A stretch of 48,624 nucleotides of DNA from Akkermansiaceae bacterium. Lineage in GTDB: Bacteria > Verrucomicrobiota > Verrucomicrobiia > Verrucomicrobiales > Akkermansiaceae. The stretch lies in the NCBI GenBank assembly GCA_026421245.1, contig JAPKDJ010000027.1, positions 1 through 48,624 on the forward strand, read 5' to 3'. Position numbers and translations under genes: made by a program. Positions 27,971 to 35,805 of this stretch are shown here, piece after piece (the stretch's first letter is position 1; every line of letters begins with the position of its first letter). The notes below the pieces were generated by a model, which saw only the letters and a list, made by a program, of their open reading frames with translations, was not told where the DNA came from and did no database searches.

Positions 27971-29242
27971 TTACGGTCGCACCGGAATGGCAATCGGTTG
28001 CCTCAAAAACCGGCACGCCCCTTCGGCTCCTTCACAGACGTAATAATACGCAGCCCCTTGAATTTTTTCGGGAAGCTCCTTTCCCTTCAACGCCCGCAAT
28101 TCAAACTCAATCGTCCGTTCCTCGGCACTCGTCGCTTTGTCCTTAGGAACCTGAGAAAGTTGAAGATCATGCACCGTAAAGCGATCTTCCGAATCAAAAT
28201 GAAAACTAACATTCCCGGCATCATTGGTCCAATGGATCTTCTTTTCCGCCGACGGCCTGAATCGAAAATGAACCCGCACCGCAACCCCGTCTCCCTTCGT
28301 TGAAGGAACAACGACCACAGAAGACGCCACAAGCTTACCGGAATCAGCAGCTACTTTCCCCTCGGGATCAGGATGCTTTACTTTCTGATTCGCAGCTCCC
28401 CCCGCTTTCTCAGGGTAGGCAAACTCCGAACCTCCGGGTTCCACCGTCAACCGATGAGCAACCTCTCCTCGCTCCTTCAATTTTTTTCGAGATTCATTCA
28501 CCCAATCGTAGAACGAATATGGCTTATCCAACCTTGGACCATACTGCTGAATCCGTCGTCGCCAGATATATTGATCAGGCTTCAGTTCCAGAGCCTTCCG
28601 CCAAGAAGCCATGGCCTTTCCAAAATCTCCCTCCTTCCTGTCTTTCGAATCAAACCTTTGCCTCAAAGCCACCCCGTATCGGAAGTGCGCCACCGGATTC
28701 TTGGGGGTTTTCTCCAATTCCTTTCCAAGCTCCTTCAAATGGCCATCAAAAGAATAATCCACTTCTTGAATCATCGTTCTCGGATAAAGCGCCGCCATGA
28801 ATGCCTCCAGATCTTTTCCCGACGGATTCTTGTATCGGATGATGCCGGAACCATCCACAAGCAGCGTAATCGGCACCACCTTGACTCCAAGTAGATTGAA
28901 AGGATCCGCCAAAACGGGCCAGTCCATCTTCTGCCACTGCATATACAAAGCGGCCCGGTCGGGATGCTGTTCCTGCACGATTCCAAGCGACTGCAACTTT
29001 CCCGCTTTTACCAGTTCATCTGTTTTGGCATGCCACACCGGCACGCGCTTTCGACAACCAGCTCACCAAGAAGCAAAAATGTGGAGAATGGTCTTCTTGC
29101 TTAGGTAAGCGCGGACAGCTTTCACCTCCCCGGTCGAAACATTCTCGAACGAGAAGTTGGCTACCGGTCTCCCGACGGAAAGATTCGGAGCTGGCGCAGC
29201 TGAAATCCGAAGGATTAACAAAAAACAGATTAACAATCTCAC
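27971..29242 (-). CDS. Secreted redoxin (AhpC/TSA-like) with in-frame TGA at the CxxC site: candidate selenoprotein
   Basis: 424 codons, interrupted only by TGA at 29065-29063. The upstream part starts at GTG 29242 (GGAGG just before it) or TTG 29236; the frame is closed above by TAG at 29257, so the start is well bounded. It encodes a signal peptide (RLLICFLLILRISAAPAP) and then KKTILHIFASW-TGA-AGCRKR, where W-C-x-x-C is expected: the TGA replaces residue 60, Cys 63 remains. The frame resumes flawlessly with VPVWHAKTDELV, VLADPFNLLGVKVVPITLLV (redoxin core), a helical KNPVAHFRYGVALRQR region and a C-terminal beta domain. Ordinary gene calling would begin at the internal GTG 29044 and lose the active site. 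Alternative: nonsense mutation of a Cys codon. Lgt follows downstream. Confidence 0.8.
29028..29046 (-). promoter_or_regulatory. Candidate bacterial SECIS hairpin
   Basis: On the minus strand, arm GCGTGCC (29046-29040) pairs with GGCATGC (29034-29028), 7 bp including one G-U, closing a loop GGUGU (29039-29035). The loop begins 23 nt after the TGA. Bacterial SECIS elements are short stem-loops within the coding sequence right after the UGA with G in the first loop positions; the E. coli fdhF loop is GGUCU. Confidence 0.6.
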
Positions 29243-29304
29243 TTCCCTCCCACCCTACGGGGAATCAATCGCGATGGAAGCCCAGCTTAAATTGAGGTCC
29301 CTAA

Positions 29305-30270
29305 TCACGACATCACCAACCAAGCGGTGAAGCCAAGGTAGCCGAGAACCAGGAGCCCACCCTCCCAGCGATCCAGCTTCATGCGGTGCCACATCATCGG
29401 CATCAGAATGATCGTCGCTCCCAGCATGACCGTGTAATGAATCCAAGTCACTCCGTCATCATTCAGAGGAGCGATCAATCCCGCCATACCGACAACAGCG
29501 AGAAGGTTAAAAACACAGGATCCCACCGCATTTCCGACGATGATGTCTCCTTGTTTTTTGATCGCAGCGACCACTGAGGTCGCCAATTCAGGAAGCGAGG
29601 TGCCAAAAGCAAACAAGGTCAACCCAATGATGGCTTCAGGCACATCGTAGAAGCGGGCGATACTTTCGCCGCCAGTCACCATCCGGTCAGCTCCTATCAC
29701 GAGGGTTATTCCTCCGCCAACAATCAGGAAAATGTTGAAAAAGAGCCTCCCTGACCCGCTGTTTCGAGCCGCGCCGATCATCTCGGGAGAAATGTCTTCA
29801 GACTGATTGGGATCCTCTTTTCTCGCTTCGACCAGGCTGGTGATGACATAGAGCACAATCCCGCTGAAGAGAACTCCGGCCTCCAAGCGCTCCATTGTTC
29901 CATCGCGCATCATCAGCAAGAAGACAACCGAGGCAACAAGAAGAATAGGAATTTCCCGACGAATCACCCGGCGCTGAATCGCAATTGGAAAAATTACCGC
30001 ACCAAAACCGAGAACGAGGGCGATGTTGCAGATATTCGAGCCGACGACATTACCGATGGCCATGCCTCCCTGCCCGTCAAGATTGGCCTTTACGCTGACG
30101 ACCAACTCGGGGGCACTGGTGCCAAAGGCAACCACCGTAAGACCAACCACCAGTGGACTAATGCCTAAACGGATGGCAAGTTCCGAAGAACCTTTGACGA
30201 GCCATTCGGCCCCAAAGTAGAGAAGAACCAGGCCTCCGAAGACCCAGCCAATATCGAGCATTTCTGGCAC
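29305..30270 (-). CDS. Calcium/sodium antiporter (CaCA family, YrbG-type)
   Basis: 321 residues, about ten membrane helices. The two inverted alpha-repeats are clear: VAFGTSAPELVVSVKAN with AIGNVVGSNICN, and FAFGTSLPELATSVVAA with IVGNAVGSCVFN; each carries the acidic ligand in GTSxPE. Exchanges cytoplasmic Ca2+ for Na+ or H+. Start is GTG 30270 or ATG 30261, a three-codon difference. Confidence 0.94.
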   Translation of the reverse strand: MPEMLDIGWVFGGLVLLYFGAEWLVKGSSELAIRLGISPLVVGLTVVAFGTSAPELVVSVKANLDGQGGMAIGNVVGSNICNIALVLGFGAVIFPIAIQRRVIRREIPILLVASVVFLLMMRDGTMERLEAGVLFSGIVLYVITSLVEARKEDPNQSEDISPEMIGAARNSGSGRLFFNIFLIVGGGITLVIGADRMVTGGESIARFYDVPEAIIGLTLFAFGTSLPELATSVVAAIKKQGDIIVGNAVGSCVFNLLAVVGMAGLIAPLNDDGVTWIHYTVMLGATIILMPMMWHRMKLDRWEGGLLVLGYLGFTAWLVMS

Positions 30271-30326
30271 GGGCGGAGGTTGCCTTAGGATCAGGTCTCC
30301 CGCAAATACGAAGAACGACTCTTTTT

Positions 30327-31487
30327 CTAATCGCCGATCTTGATGAGCTCGACGTCAAAAACGAGGGTTCCGGAAGGAGCGCCGGGGCGACTTGGAGTTT
30401 CCCCGTAAGCAAGATTGCCAGGAATCCAAAAACGACGTTTTTCTCCCACCACCATGAGCTGAACTCCTTCGGTCCACCCCTTGATCACCCCATTGAGCGG
30501 GAACGAGATGGGTTCTCCACGAGCGACCGAGCTATCGAACATTTTCCCGTCGGTGGTCCACCCCGTGTAGTGGACAAGAACCTCGTCAGTCGGAGCCGGG
30601 TGGTCGTTGCCAGTGCCACTCGAAAGCACTTTGGAAGCAAGCCCCGAACCCGTCGGCTCAGCGTCGGCAGGCGCGGCCGAGACATCATCGGGGGCAGGAA
30701 TAGACTCCGGAGACTTGGGCATCTCGTTAAATTCCAGTAGTTCAAAATCAAAGATGAGATTTCCTTTGGGGGCACCCTGAGGAGGATTTTCGCCAAAACC
30801 CAATGCTTCAGGAATCCAGAAGCGACGCTTCTCTCCTTTTCTCATCAGTTGGAGACCTTCTACCCAGCCCTTGATTGAGACTTGGTCGAGTTTGAACTGC
30901 GCAGGTTTCCCATTCATCACGGTACTCTCCAAAAGATTCCCGTTCTCAAGCCACCCCGTAAAATGGGCCACGACGATGTCAGTTGGACCAGGCCGCCCCT
31001 CGCCCTCTCCTTCCTCAAGAACTTGTGAGGCCAGGCCGGAAGGTGACTTCTCTGCGCTTTCAGTTGCGATGAGATCTTCAGGAATCTTGGGAGATTCGGG
31101 GGCACCTTTGATTGAGAAAAGTTCAACGTCAAAAGTCAAATCCCCACAAGGTGCTCCGGGTCGAGATGGCTTCTCTCCGTAGGCGAGATCAGCAGGAATC
31201 CAAAACCGGCGCTTCTCTCCAACCACCATGTGCTGGAGACCTTCAGTCCAACCCGAAATCACTCCATCCAGCGGGAAGGAAATCTTTTCTCCGCGGGCTT
31301 CGGAACTATCGAAAAGCTTCCCGTCCGTCGTCCAACCACTGTAGTGAACCTCCACGGTGTCTCTTGGGCCAGGTTTTCCGGTGCCGGAACCAGGTTTCAG
31401 GATCTTCGAAGCCAAACCTGAGTCAGTGACTTCGGCATCAGCGGGCGCAGCGGCGACATCTTCGGGCGTTTCAGGCGTTTTGCTCAC
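30327..31487 (-). CDS. Triple-domain FKBP-type peptidyl-prolyl isomerase
   Basis: 386 residues from GTG 31487 with three tandem FKBP domains at about 25-130, 150-255 and 285-386, joined by acidic linkers (EDVAAAPADAE, recurring before domain 3 as DDVSAAPADAE). Domains 1 and 3 are near-copies (VHYSGWTTDGKLFDSS, VHYTGWTTDGKMFDSS) with the usual aromatic active-site residues; domain 2 is diverged (AHFTGWLENGNLLEST) with F for Tyr, L for Phe and E for Asp. No signal peptide. Catalyses prolyl isomerisation in the cytoplasm by family inference; domain 2 may be only a binding module. Confidence 0.93.
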   Translation of the reverse strand: MSKTPETPEDVAAAPADAEVTDSGLASKILKPGSGTGKPGPRDTVEVHYSGWTTDGKLFDSSEARGEKISFPLDGVISGWTEGLQHMVVGEKRRFWIPADLAYGEKPSRPGAPCGDLTFDVELFSIKGAPESPKIPEDLIATESAEKSPSGLASQVLEEGEGEGRPGPTDIVVAHFTGWLENGNLLESTVMNGKPAQFKLDQVSIKGWVEGLQLMRKGEKRRFWIPEALGFGENPPQGAPKGNLIFDFELLEFNEMPKSPESIPAPDDVSAAPADAEPTGSGLASKVLSSGTGNDHPAPTDEVLVHYTGWTTDGKMFDSSVARGEPISFPLNGVIKGWTEGVQLMVVGEKRRFWIPGNLAYGETPSRPGAPSGTLVFDVELIKIGD

Positions 31488-31596
31488 GAGCGGGCCTTAA
31501 CCAAAGACAGCCATTCATACCAGAAATTTACAGTTCTGCTCACTTTATTGGTCTTGTGCTCTAGACAAACTGCTATTCCTAACAAATCCTCCGCTC

Positions 31597-32331
31597 ATGA
31601 AGATTTCAGTCACAGGTCGGTCAGGCCGCATGGGCCAGTCGGTGATCGCCGCGATCAACGCGGAAGATGCCGCTGCGGTTCACAACACTCATGATTCCGG
31701 AGAGAACCTCGCCTCTGCGCTCTCTGGAGCCGAAGCCGTCATCGACTTCACCCTTCCAATTTTCACCGACGAACTCATCGCAACCGCCGTGGAAAACAAA
31801 GTTGCCTTGGTCATTGGCACTACCGGGCATTCGGACGAGCAAAAGAACGCGATTCGCGAAGCTTCCAAAACAATCCCCATCGTCCACGCTTCCAACTTCT
31901 CCACCGGTGTCAATCTCCTCTTCCACCTGACCCGCAAGGCAGCCTCGATCTTGGGAAACGAGACCTTCGACATTGAAGTGACTGAAATGCACCACCGACA
32001 CAAGGTCGATGCCCCGTCGGGCACTGCCCGCACCCTTCTCGACATCCTCAACGAAGAAACACAAACGTCATACGAAGACGACGTCGCTCATGGTCGGGAA
32101 GGCAATGTCGGCCCCCGCCCTTCAGGCGAGATCGGAATGCACACGTTGCGAGGAGGCGATGTCGTAGGTGACCACACGGTCATGTTTGCTGCCGACGGCG
32201 AACGGTTTGAACTCACACACAAGGCCTCTTCCCGTATGACCTTTGCCTCCGGATCAGTCCGTGCTGCGCTCTGGCTGCGAGGCAAGGAAGCAGGCCTCTA
32301 CGACATGCAGGATGTCCTCGGACTAAAGTAG
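31597..32331 (+). CDS. dapB: 4-hydroxy-tetrahydrodipicolinate reductase DapB
   Basis: 244 residues, on the short side for DapB. Begins with the nucleotide-binding MKISVTGRSGRMGQSV and has the catalytic block EMHHRHKVDAPSGTA and VGTR-like HTLRGGDVVGDHTVMF. Reduces the DapA product to tetrahydrodipicolinate for lysine and diaminopimelate (peptidoglycan). First gene of a dense plus-strand run through 35716; divergent from the FKBP gene, with 109 bp between starts. Confidence 0.96.
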   Translation: MKISVTGRSGRMGQSVIAAINAEDAAAVHNTHDSGENLASALSGAEAVIDFTLPIFTDELIATAVENKVALVIGTTGHSDEQKNAIREASKTIPIVHASNFSTGVNLLFHLTRKAASILGNETFDIEVTEMHHRHKVDAPSGTARTLLDILNEETQTSYEDDVAHGREGNVGPRPSGEIGMHTLRGGDVVGDHTVMFAADGERFELTHKASSRMTFASGSVRAALWLRGKEAGLYDMQDVLGLK

Positions 32332-32338
32332 ATGAGTT

Positions 32339-32848
32339 ATGGGATCTCGAACCGGCATTGCCCTTGGCACCAATGTAGGAAACCGCCTCGCGAATCTTCG
32401 TGAGGCGCGTGATCTTTTGGTGAACCTGATGCCACCGGGCACCGACTTTAAACAGTCCTCAATCTACCAATCCGAACCAGTCAATTGTCCGGCCGAATCG
32501 CCTGATTTCTACAACGCAGTGGTGGAAATCGACTACGTGGGCAAACCCCATGATCTTTTGAAAGCAACCCAGGGAATTGAGTGGAAACTGGGACGAACAT
32601 CGTCGGCAGTCAGAAATGCCCCCCGTCCCATAGATCTTGATATTCTCTATTTTGATCACTTTGTGATGGATGAAGATATCCTTACTCTTCCACACCCTCG
32701 TCTCACAGATCGTCGCTTTGTCCTCAAACCTCTCGCTGATATCCATCCACACCTCGTCCTTCCTGGAGACGAAACCACGGTCGGCGAACACCTAAGAAAG
32801 CTCGACTCCGAGGAATCTGATCCCATTCTCATTCAAACAGTTTGGTAG
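32339..32848 (+). CDS. folK: Hydroxymethyldihydropterin pyrophosphokinase FolK
   Basis: 169 residues. HPPK signatures: GIALGTNVGNRLANL, RPIDLDILYFD (Mg/ATP-binding), LPHPRLTDRRFVLKPLADI. Transfers pyrophosphate from ATP to 6-hydroxymethyl-dihydropterin in folate synthesis. Seven nt separate it from dapB and 3 nt from panB, so it is co-transcribed. A functional partner of thyA and folA downstream. Confidence 0.95.
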   Translation: MGSRTGIALGTNVGNRLANLREARDLLVNLMPPGTDFKQSSIYQSEPVNCPAESPDFYNAVVEIDYVGKPHDLLKATQGIEWKLGRTSSAVRNAPRPIDLDILYFDHFVMDEDILTLPHPRLTDRRFVLKPLADIHPHLVLPGDETTVGEHLRKLDSEESDPILIQTVW

Positions 32849-32851
32849 CCT

Positions 32852-33616
32852 ATGAACCTCATCGAGAAAGCTGATCGACTCCGCAAACGAAAAAACCGGG
32901 TCCCGATTTCCGCGCTCACGGCTTACGACTATGCCACAGCCCGGCTCCTTGATGAAGCTGGCGTCGATCTACTGCTTGTGGGCGATTCTCTTGGAATGGT
33001 CGTCTTTGGCTATCCCGACACGACTCGTGTGACCTTGGATCACATGACCCACCACACCGAAGCGGTCGCGCGGGGTGCCAAAAGCGCCCTCATTCTCGGA
33101 GACCTGCCCATTAACACTTATCCGGATCCTCAAACAGCTGTTGCCAACGCCCGGAAACTTGTCAAAGCCGGAGCGCAGGCCGTAAAGCTGGAAGGCGGTC
33201 TTCGCCAGGCCGAAAAAGTCAGGGCCATTATCGATGCCGGTATTCCGGTTATCGGTCATTTAGGAATGCTTCCTCAAAGAGTGAAAGAAGAAGGCGGATA
33301 TAAAAAGAAAGGCAAGACCCACGACGAAACCCAGGCCATCCTGGAAGGAGCTCTTGCCCTGCAGGACGCAGGCGTTTTTGCAATCGTCCTGGAAAGCGTC
33401 CTTCCGAAAGCCTCACGCCTGCTCACCCGAGAGCTCGAAGTCCCAACCATCGGCATCGGCTGTGGTGAGGGAAACTGCGATGGCGAGATCGCTGTCATCA
33501 CAGATGTCATAGGCTCCTACCCTTGGTTTGTTCCGCCGTTTGCAACTCAGCGTGCTGACGTCGCGGGCGAGATCACTAAAGCCGTGAAAGGCTACCTCGA
33601 TGCTCTCTCAGGATAA
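32852..33616 (+). CDS. panB: 3-methyl-2-oxobutanoate hydroxymethyltransferase PanB
   Basis: 254 residues. ISALTAYDYATARLLDEAG, LVGDSLGMVVFGYPDT and VKLEGGLRQAEKVRAI identify PanB; the metal ligands are in GDSLG. It uses methylenetetrahydrofolate to make ketopantoate for CoA, which connects it to the folate genes beside it. Its 3' end overlaps the next gene by 17 nt. Confidence 0.96.
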   Translation: MNLIEKADRLRKRKNRVPISALTAYDYATARLLDEAGVDLLLVGDSLGMVVFGYPDTTRVTLDHMTHHTEAVARGAKSALILGDLPINTYPDPQTAVANARKLVKAGAQAVKLEGGLRQAEKVRAIIDAGIPVIGHLGMLPQRVKEEGGYKKKGKTHDETQAILEGALALQDAGVFAIVLESVLPKASRLLTRELEVPTIGIGCGEGNCDGEIAVITDVIGSYPWFVPPFATQRADVAGEITKAVKGYLDALSG

Positions 33617-34004
33617 AAAGGAAGCCTTGGAAAGGCGCATGGCCTCGTTGGGAGTCTTCGAAGACGACCTCATCGAGAAGTTCATTCGCGGCACCGGGAG
33701 TGGAGGCCAAAAAGTCAATAAAACATCGTCCTGCGTTTTTCTTCAACATCCCGCCTCGAAGATCGAAGTGAAGGTTCAGCGCGAACGATCACGAGAGATG
33801 AATCGCTTCCTCGCACGGGAAGAACTCTGTTCTCGTCTTGAAGAGATCGCCGAAAAGAAAAAACTGGGGCGCAAGCAGGCGCGCGAAAAAGTCCGCCGCC
33901 AAAAGCGCAAACAAGGAGTCCGTGCTCGCGCCCGCAATGTCGAAAAGAAACGCAAGCACGGGCGCAAAAAAGAAAACCGTCGAAAACCGGGGTCTCACGA
34001 CTGA
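33600..34004 (+). CDS. Class I release-factor-like protein (GGQ motif, ArfB/RF-H type)
   Basis: 134 residues. The catalytic loop GTGSGGQKVNKTSSCV is followed by PASKIEVKVQRERSREMNRF. A strongly basic C-terminus (KRKQGVRARARNVEKKRKHG) replaces the decoding domain of RF1/RF2, as in ArfB/ICT1-like or C12orf65-like peptidyl-tRNA hydrolases that rescue stalled ribosomes. Its ATG is inside the 3' end of panB. Which rescue role it plays is inferred. Confidence 0.88.
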   Translation: MLSQDKKEALERRMASLGVFEDDLIEKFIRGTGSGGQKVNKTSSCVFLQHPASKIEVKVQRERSREMNRFLAREELCSRLEEIAEKKKLGRKQAREKVRRQKRKQGVRARARNVEKKRKHGRKKENRRKPGSHD

Positions 34005-34047
34005 ATGAGTCTTGCCTCCCGGCGCTCTTCGGCCAACATTTCCCGCA

Positions 34048-34857
34048 GTGAAAACCTACCTCGATCTTCTCTCCGATGTTCTCGAAAACGGCGAAGAACG
34101 AGGTGATCGCACCGGGACCGGAACCCTCAGTGTTTTCGGAAGACAGGCCCGCTATGACCTGAAAAATGGCTTCCCATGCCTCACGACTAAGAAACTCCAT
34201 CTCCGGTCCATCATTCATGAGCTCCTCTGGTTTCTCAAAGGCGAGACCAATATCGCCTACCTCAAAGAACACAAAGTGAGGATCTGGGATGAGTGGGCAA
34301 ACGAGGATGGTGATTTGGGACCGGTTTACGGCCAACAGTGGAGATCCTGGCCCAAAGAAGACGGATCGACTGTCGACCAAATTGGAGATCTGATTGAAGG
34401 CCTCAAAAACAACCCAACCTCACGCCGTCATCTGGTCTCAGCCTGGAATGTTGGAAAGATCGACGAGATGGCTCTCCCACCCTGCCACCTCCTTTTCCAG
34501 TTCTACGTTCACAATCCCGAATCAGAGCGCCCCGGTCTCAGTTGTCAACTCTACCAGAGAAGTGCCGACCTCTTCCTCGGAGTCCCTTTCAACATCTCCT
34601 CCTATGCCCTCCTGACCCTCATGGTCGCCCAAGTTTGTGGATATGAAGCCCGCGAATTTGTCCATACCTTTGGAGATCTCCACCTGTATTCCAATCATCT
34701 TGACCAAACCCGTTTACAGCTCACCCGTGATCCCCACCCCCTCCCGACGATGAAGATCAACCCAGAGGTCTCCTCCATTGACGGCTTTGTTTTCGAGGAC
34801 TTTGAGCTGGTCGATTATCAAGCCCATCCGCACATTAAAGCCGCCGTTGCTGTATGA
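34048..34857 (+). CDS. thyA: Thymidylate synthase ThyA
   Basis: 269 residues from GTG 34048; the frame is open from TTG 34012, but the family begins [19 protein letters not shown]. Active-site Cys146 lies in [13 protein letters not shown], and RRHLVSAWN and [16 protein letters not shown] bind dUMP. Converts dUMP to dTMP with methylene-THF, yielding dihydrofolate that FolA recycles; the folA start overlaps its stop (ATGA). Confidence 0.97.
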   Translation: MKTYLDLLSDVLENGEERGDRTGTGTLSVFGRQARYDLKNGFPCLTTKKLHLRSIIHELLWFLKGETNIAYLKEHKVRIWDEWANEDGDLGPVYGQQWRSWPKEDGSTVDQIGDLIEGLKNNPTSRRHLVSAWNVGKIDEMALPPCHLLFQFYVHNPESERPGLSCQLYQRSADLFLGVPFNISSYALLTLMVAQVCGYEAREFVHTFGDLHLYSNHLDQTRLQLTRDPHPLPTMKINPEVSSIDGFVFEDFELVDYQAHPHIKAAVAV

Positions 34858-35315
34858 AATTAACCGCCATTGTCGCTATGACTCCCGAGAGGGTGATCGG
34901 AAAAGACGGGGACATTCCCTGGAGCCTTCCTGACGATCTTAAGTTCTTCAAAAAACAAACTTCCGGACATCCGATTGTCATGGGCCGGAAGACCTTTGAT
35001 TCCATTGGTCGCCCGCTCCCGCTCCGTCAAAACATTGTCATCACCCGTGATCCGGCCTGGCACCACGATGGCGTCGAAAGTATCCATCATCCCAGGGAGT
35101 TGAAGGAATTCTCCCTCATTGACCGGCAGGTTTTTATTATCGGTGGAGAGCAAATCTACCGCTTCTTCCTTCCCATGCTAGATGACATCGTCGTCACCCA
35201 TGTTCCTGACTCCTACGAAGGAGATACCTACTTCCCCGATTACAAACATCTGTTTCCAAATTCGGAGATCATCTTGGAACAAGAAGAGTTCATCATCAAA
35301 CGCCACTTTAAATAA
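34854..35315 (+). CDS. folA: Dihydrofolate reductase FolA
   Basis: 153 residues. [40 protein letters not shown] and [15 protein letters not shown] mark DHFR with the acidic substrate-binding Asp in LPDDLKFF. Reduces dihydrofolate from ThyA. Coupled by ATGA to thyA. Confidence 0.97.
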   Translation: MKLTAIVAMTPERVIGKDGDIPWSLPDDLKFFKKQTSGHPIVMGRKTFDSIGRPLPLRQNIVITRDPAWHHDGVESIHHPRELKEFSLIDRQVFIIGGEQIYRFFLPMLDDIVVTHVPDSYEGDTYFPDYKHLFPNSEIILEQEEFIIKRHFK

Positions 35316-35335
35316 AACCACCACATCCTAATACC

Positions 35336-35716
35336 ATGGCCAACACATTTGAATTATCCGGCACCCTCAAGGTTCTCGAAGATCTGCAGACCTTCGCGAG
35401 CGGCTTCACCAAACGTGAATTCGTGATCGAAGTCCCCGACGGCAAATACCCCCAGATGGTGAAATTTGAAAGCGTCCGCGATAAAATCGACCAACTCAAT
35501 ACTCACAGTATCGGCGATGAACTCAAAGTAACTTTCGATGTTCGCGGAAACGAATACAAGGGGCGCTACTACGTGAACCTCAACGCCTGGAAAATCGAAT
35601 CTACCGGCGGAGGTGGTGATGGACAAGGAGCGTCCCCCAATGATTCTCCACCAAGTTCCTTCGACAGCTCTTTTGACAACGAGCCTGATCCAAGCGACGA
35701 CGACATTCCGTTTTAA
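35336..35716 (+). CDS. DUF3127 OB-fold protein with SSB-like acidic tail
   Basis: 126 residues. The core (about 1-90: FELSGTLKVLEDLQTFASGF, KREFVIEV, YPQMVKFES, RGRYYVNLNAWKIE-like GRYYVNLNAWKIES) matches DUF3127, an OB-fold family. A Gly/Ser/Asp-rich linker ends in DDDIPF, the same tail used by bacterial SSB to recruit repair and replication proteins. It follows folA by 20 nt. Family function is uncharacterised; ssDNA binding is inferred from fold and tail. Confidence 0.85.
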   Translation: MANTFELSGTLKVLEDLQTFASGFTKREFVIEVPDGKYPQMVKFESVRDKIDQLNTHSIGDELKVTFDVRGNEYKGRYYVNLNAWKIESTGGGGDGQGASPNDSPPSSFDSSFDNEPDPSDDDIPF

Positions 35717-35768
35717 AGTCGGAGGAGATTGGAAATGGGCGGCTTTCTTTTTTCTGTCGCCGTCCATA

Positions 35769-35799
35769 GAAAAAACCAATCCCCCCTCTCAGAGGGAGG
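35769..35799 (-). terminator. Rho-independent terminator of xseA
   Basis: Read on the minus strand, a 7-bp stem CCTCCCT/AGGGGGG with loop CTGAG is followed after five bases by T6 (complement of 35770-35775). It lies 6-37 nt beyond the xseA stop, between converging genes. Confidence 0.6.
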
Positions 35800-35805
35800 C
35801 TCGGA

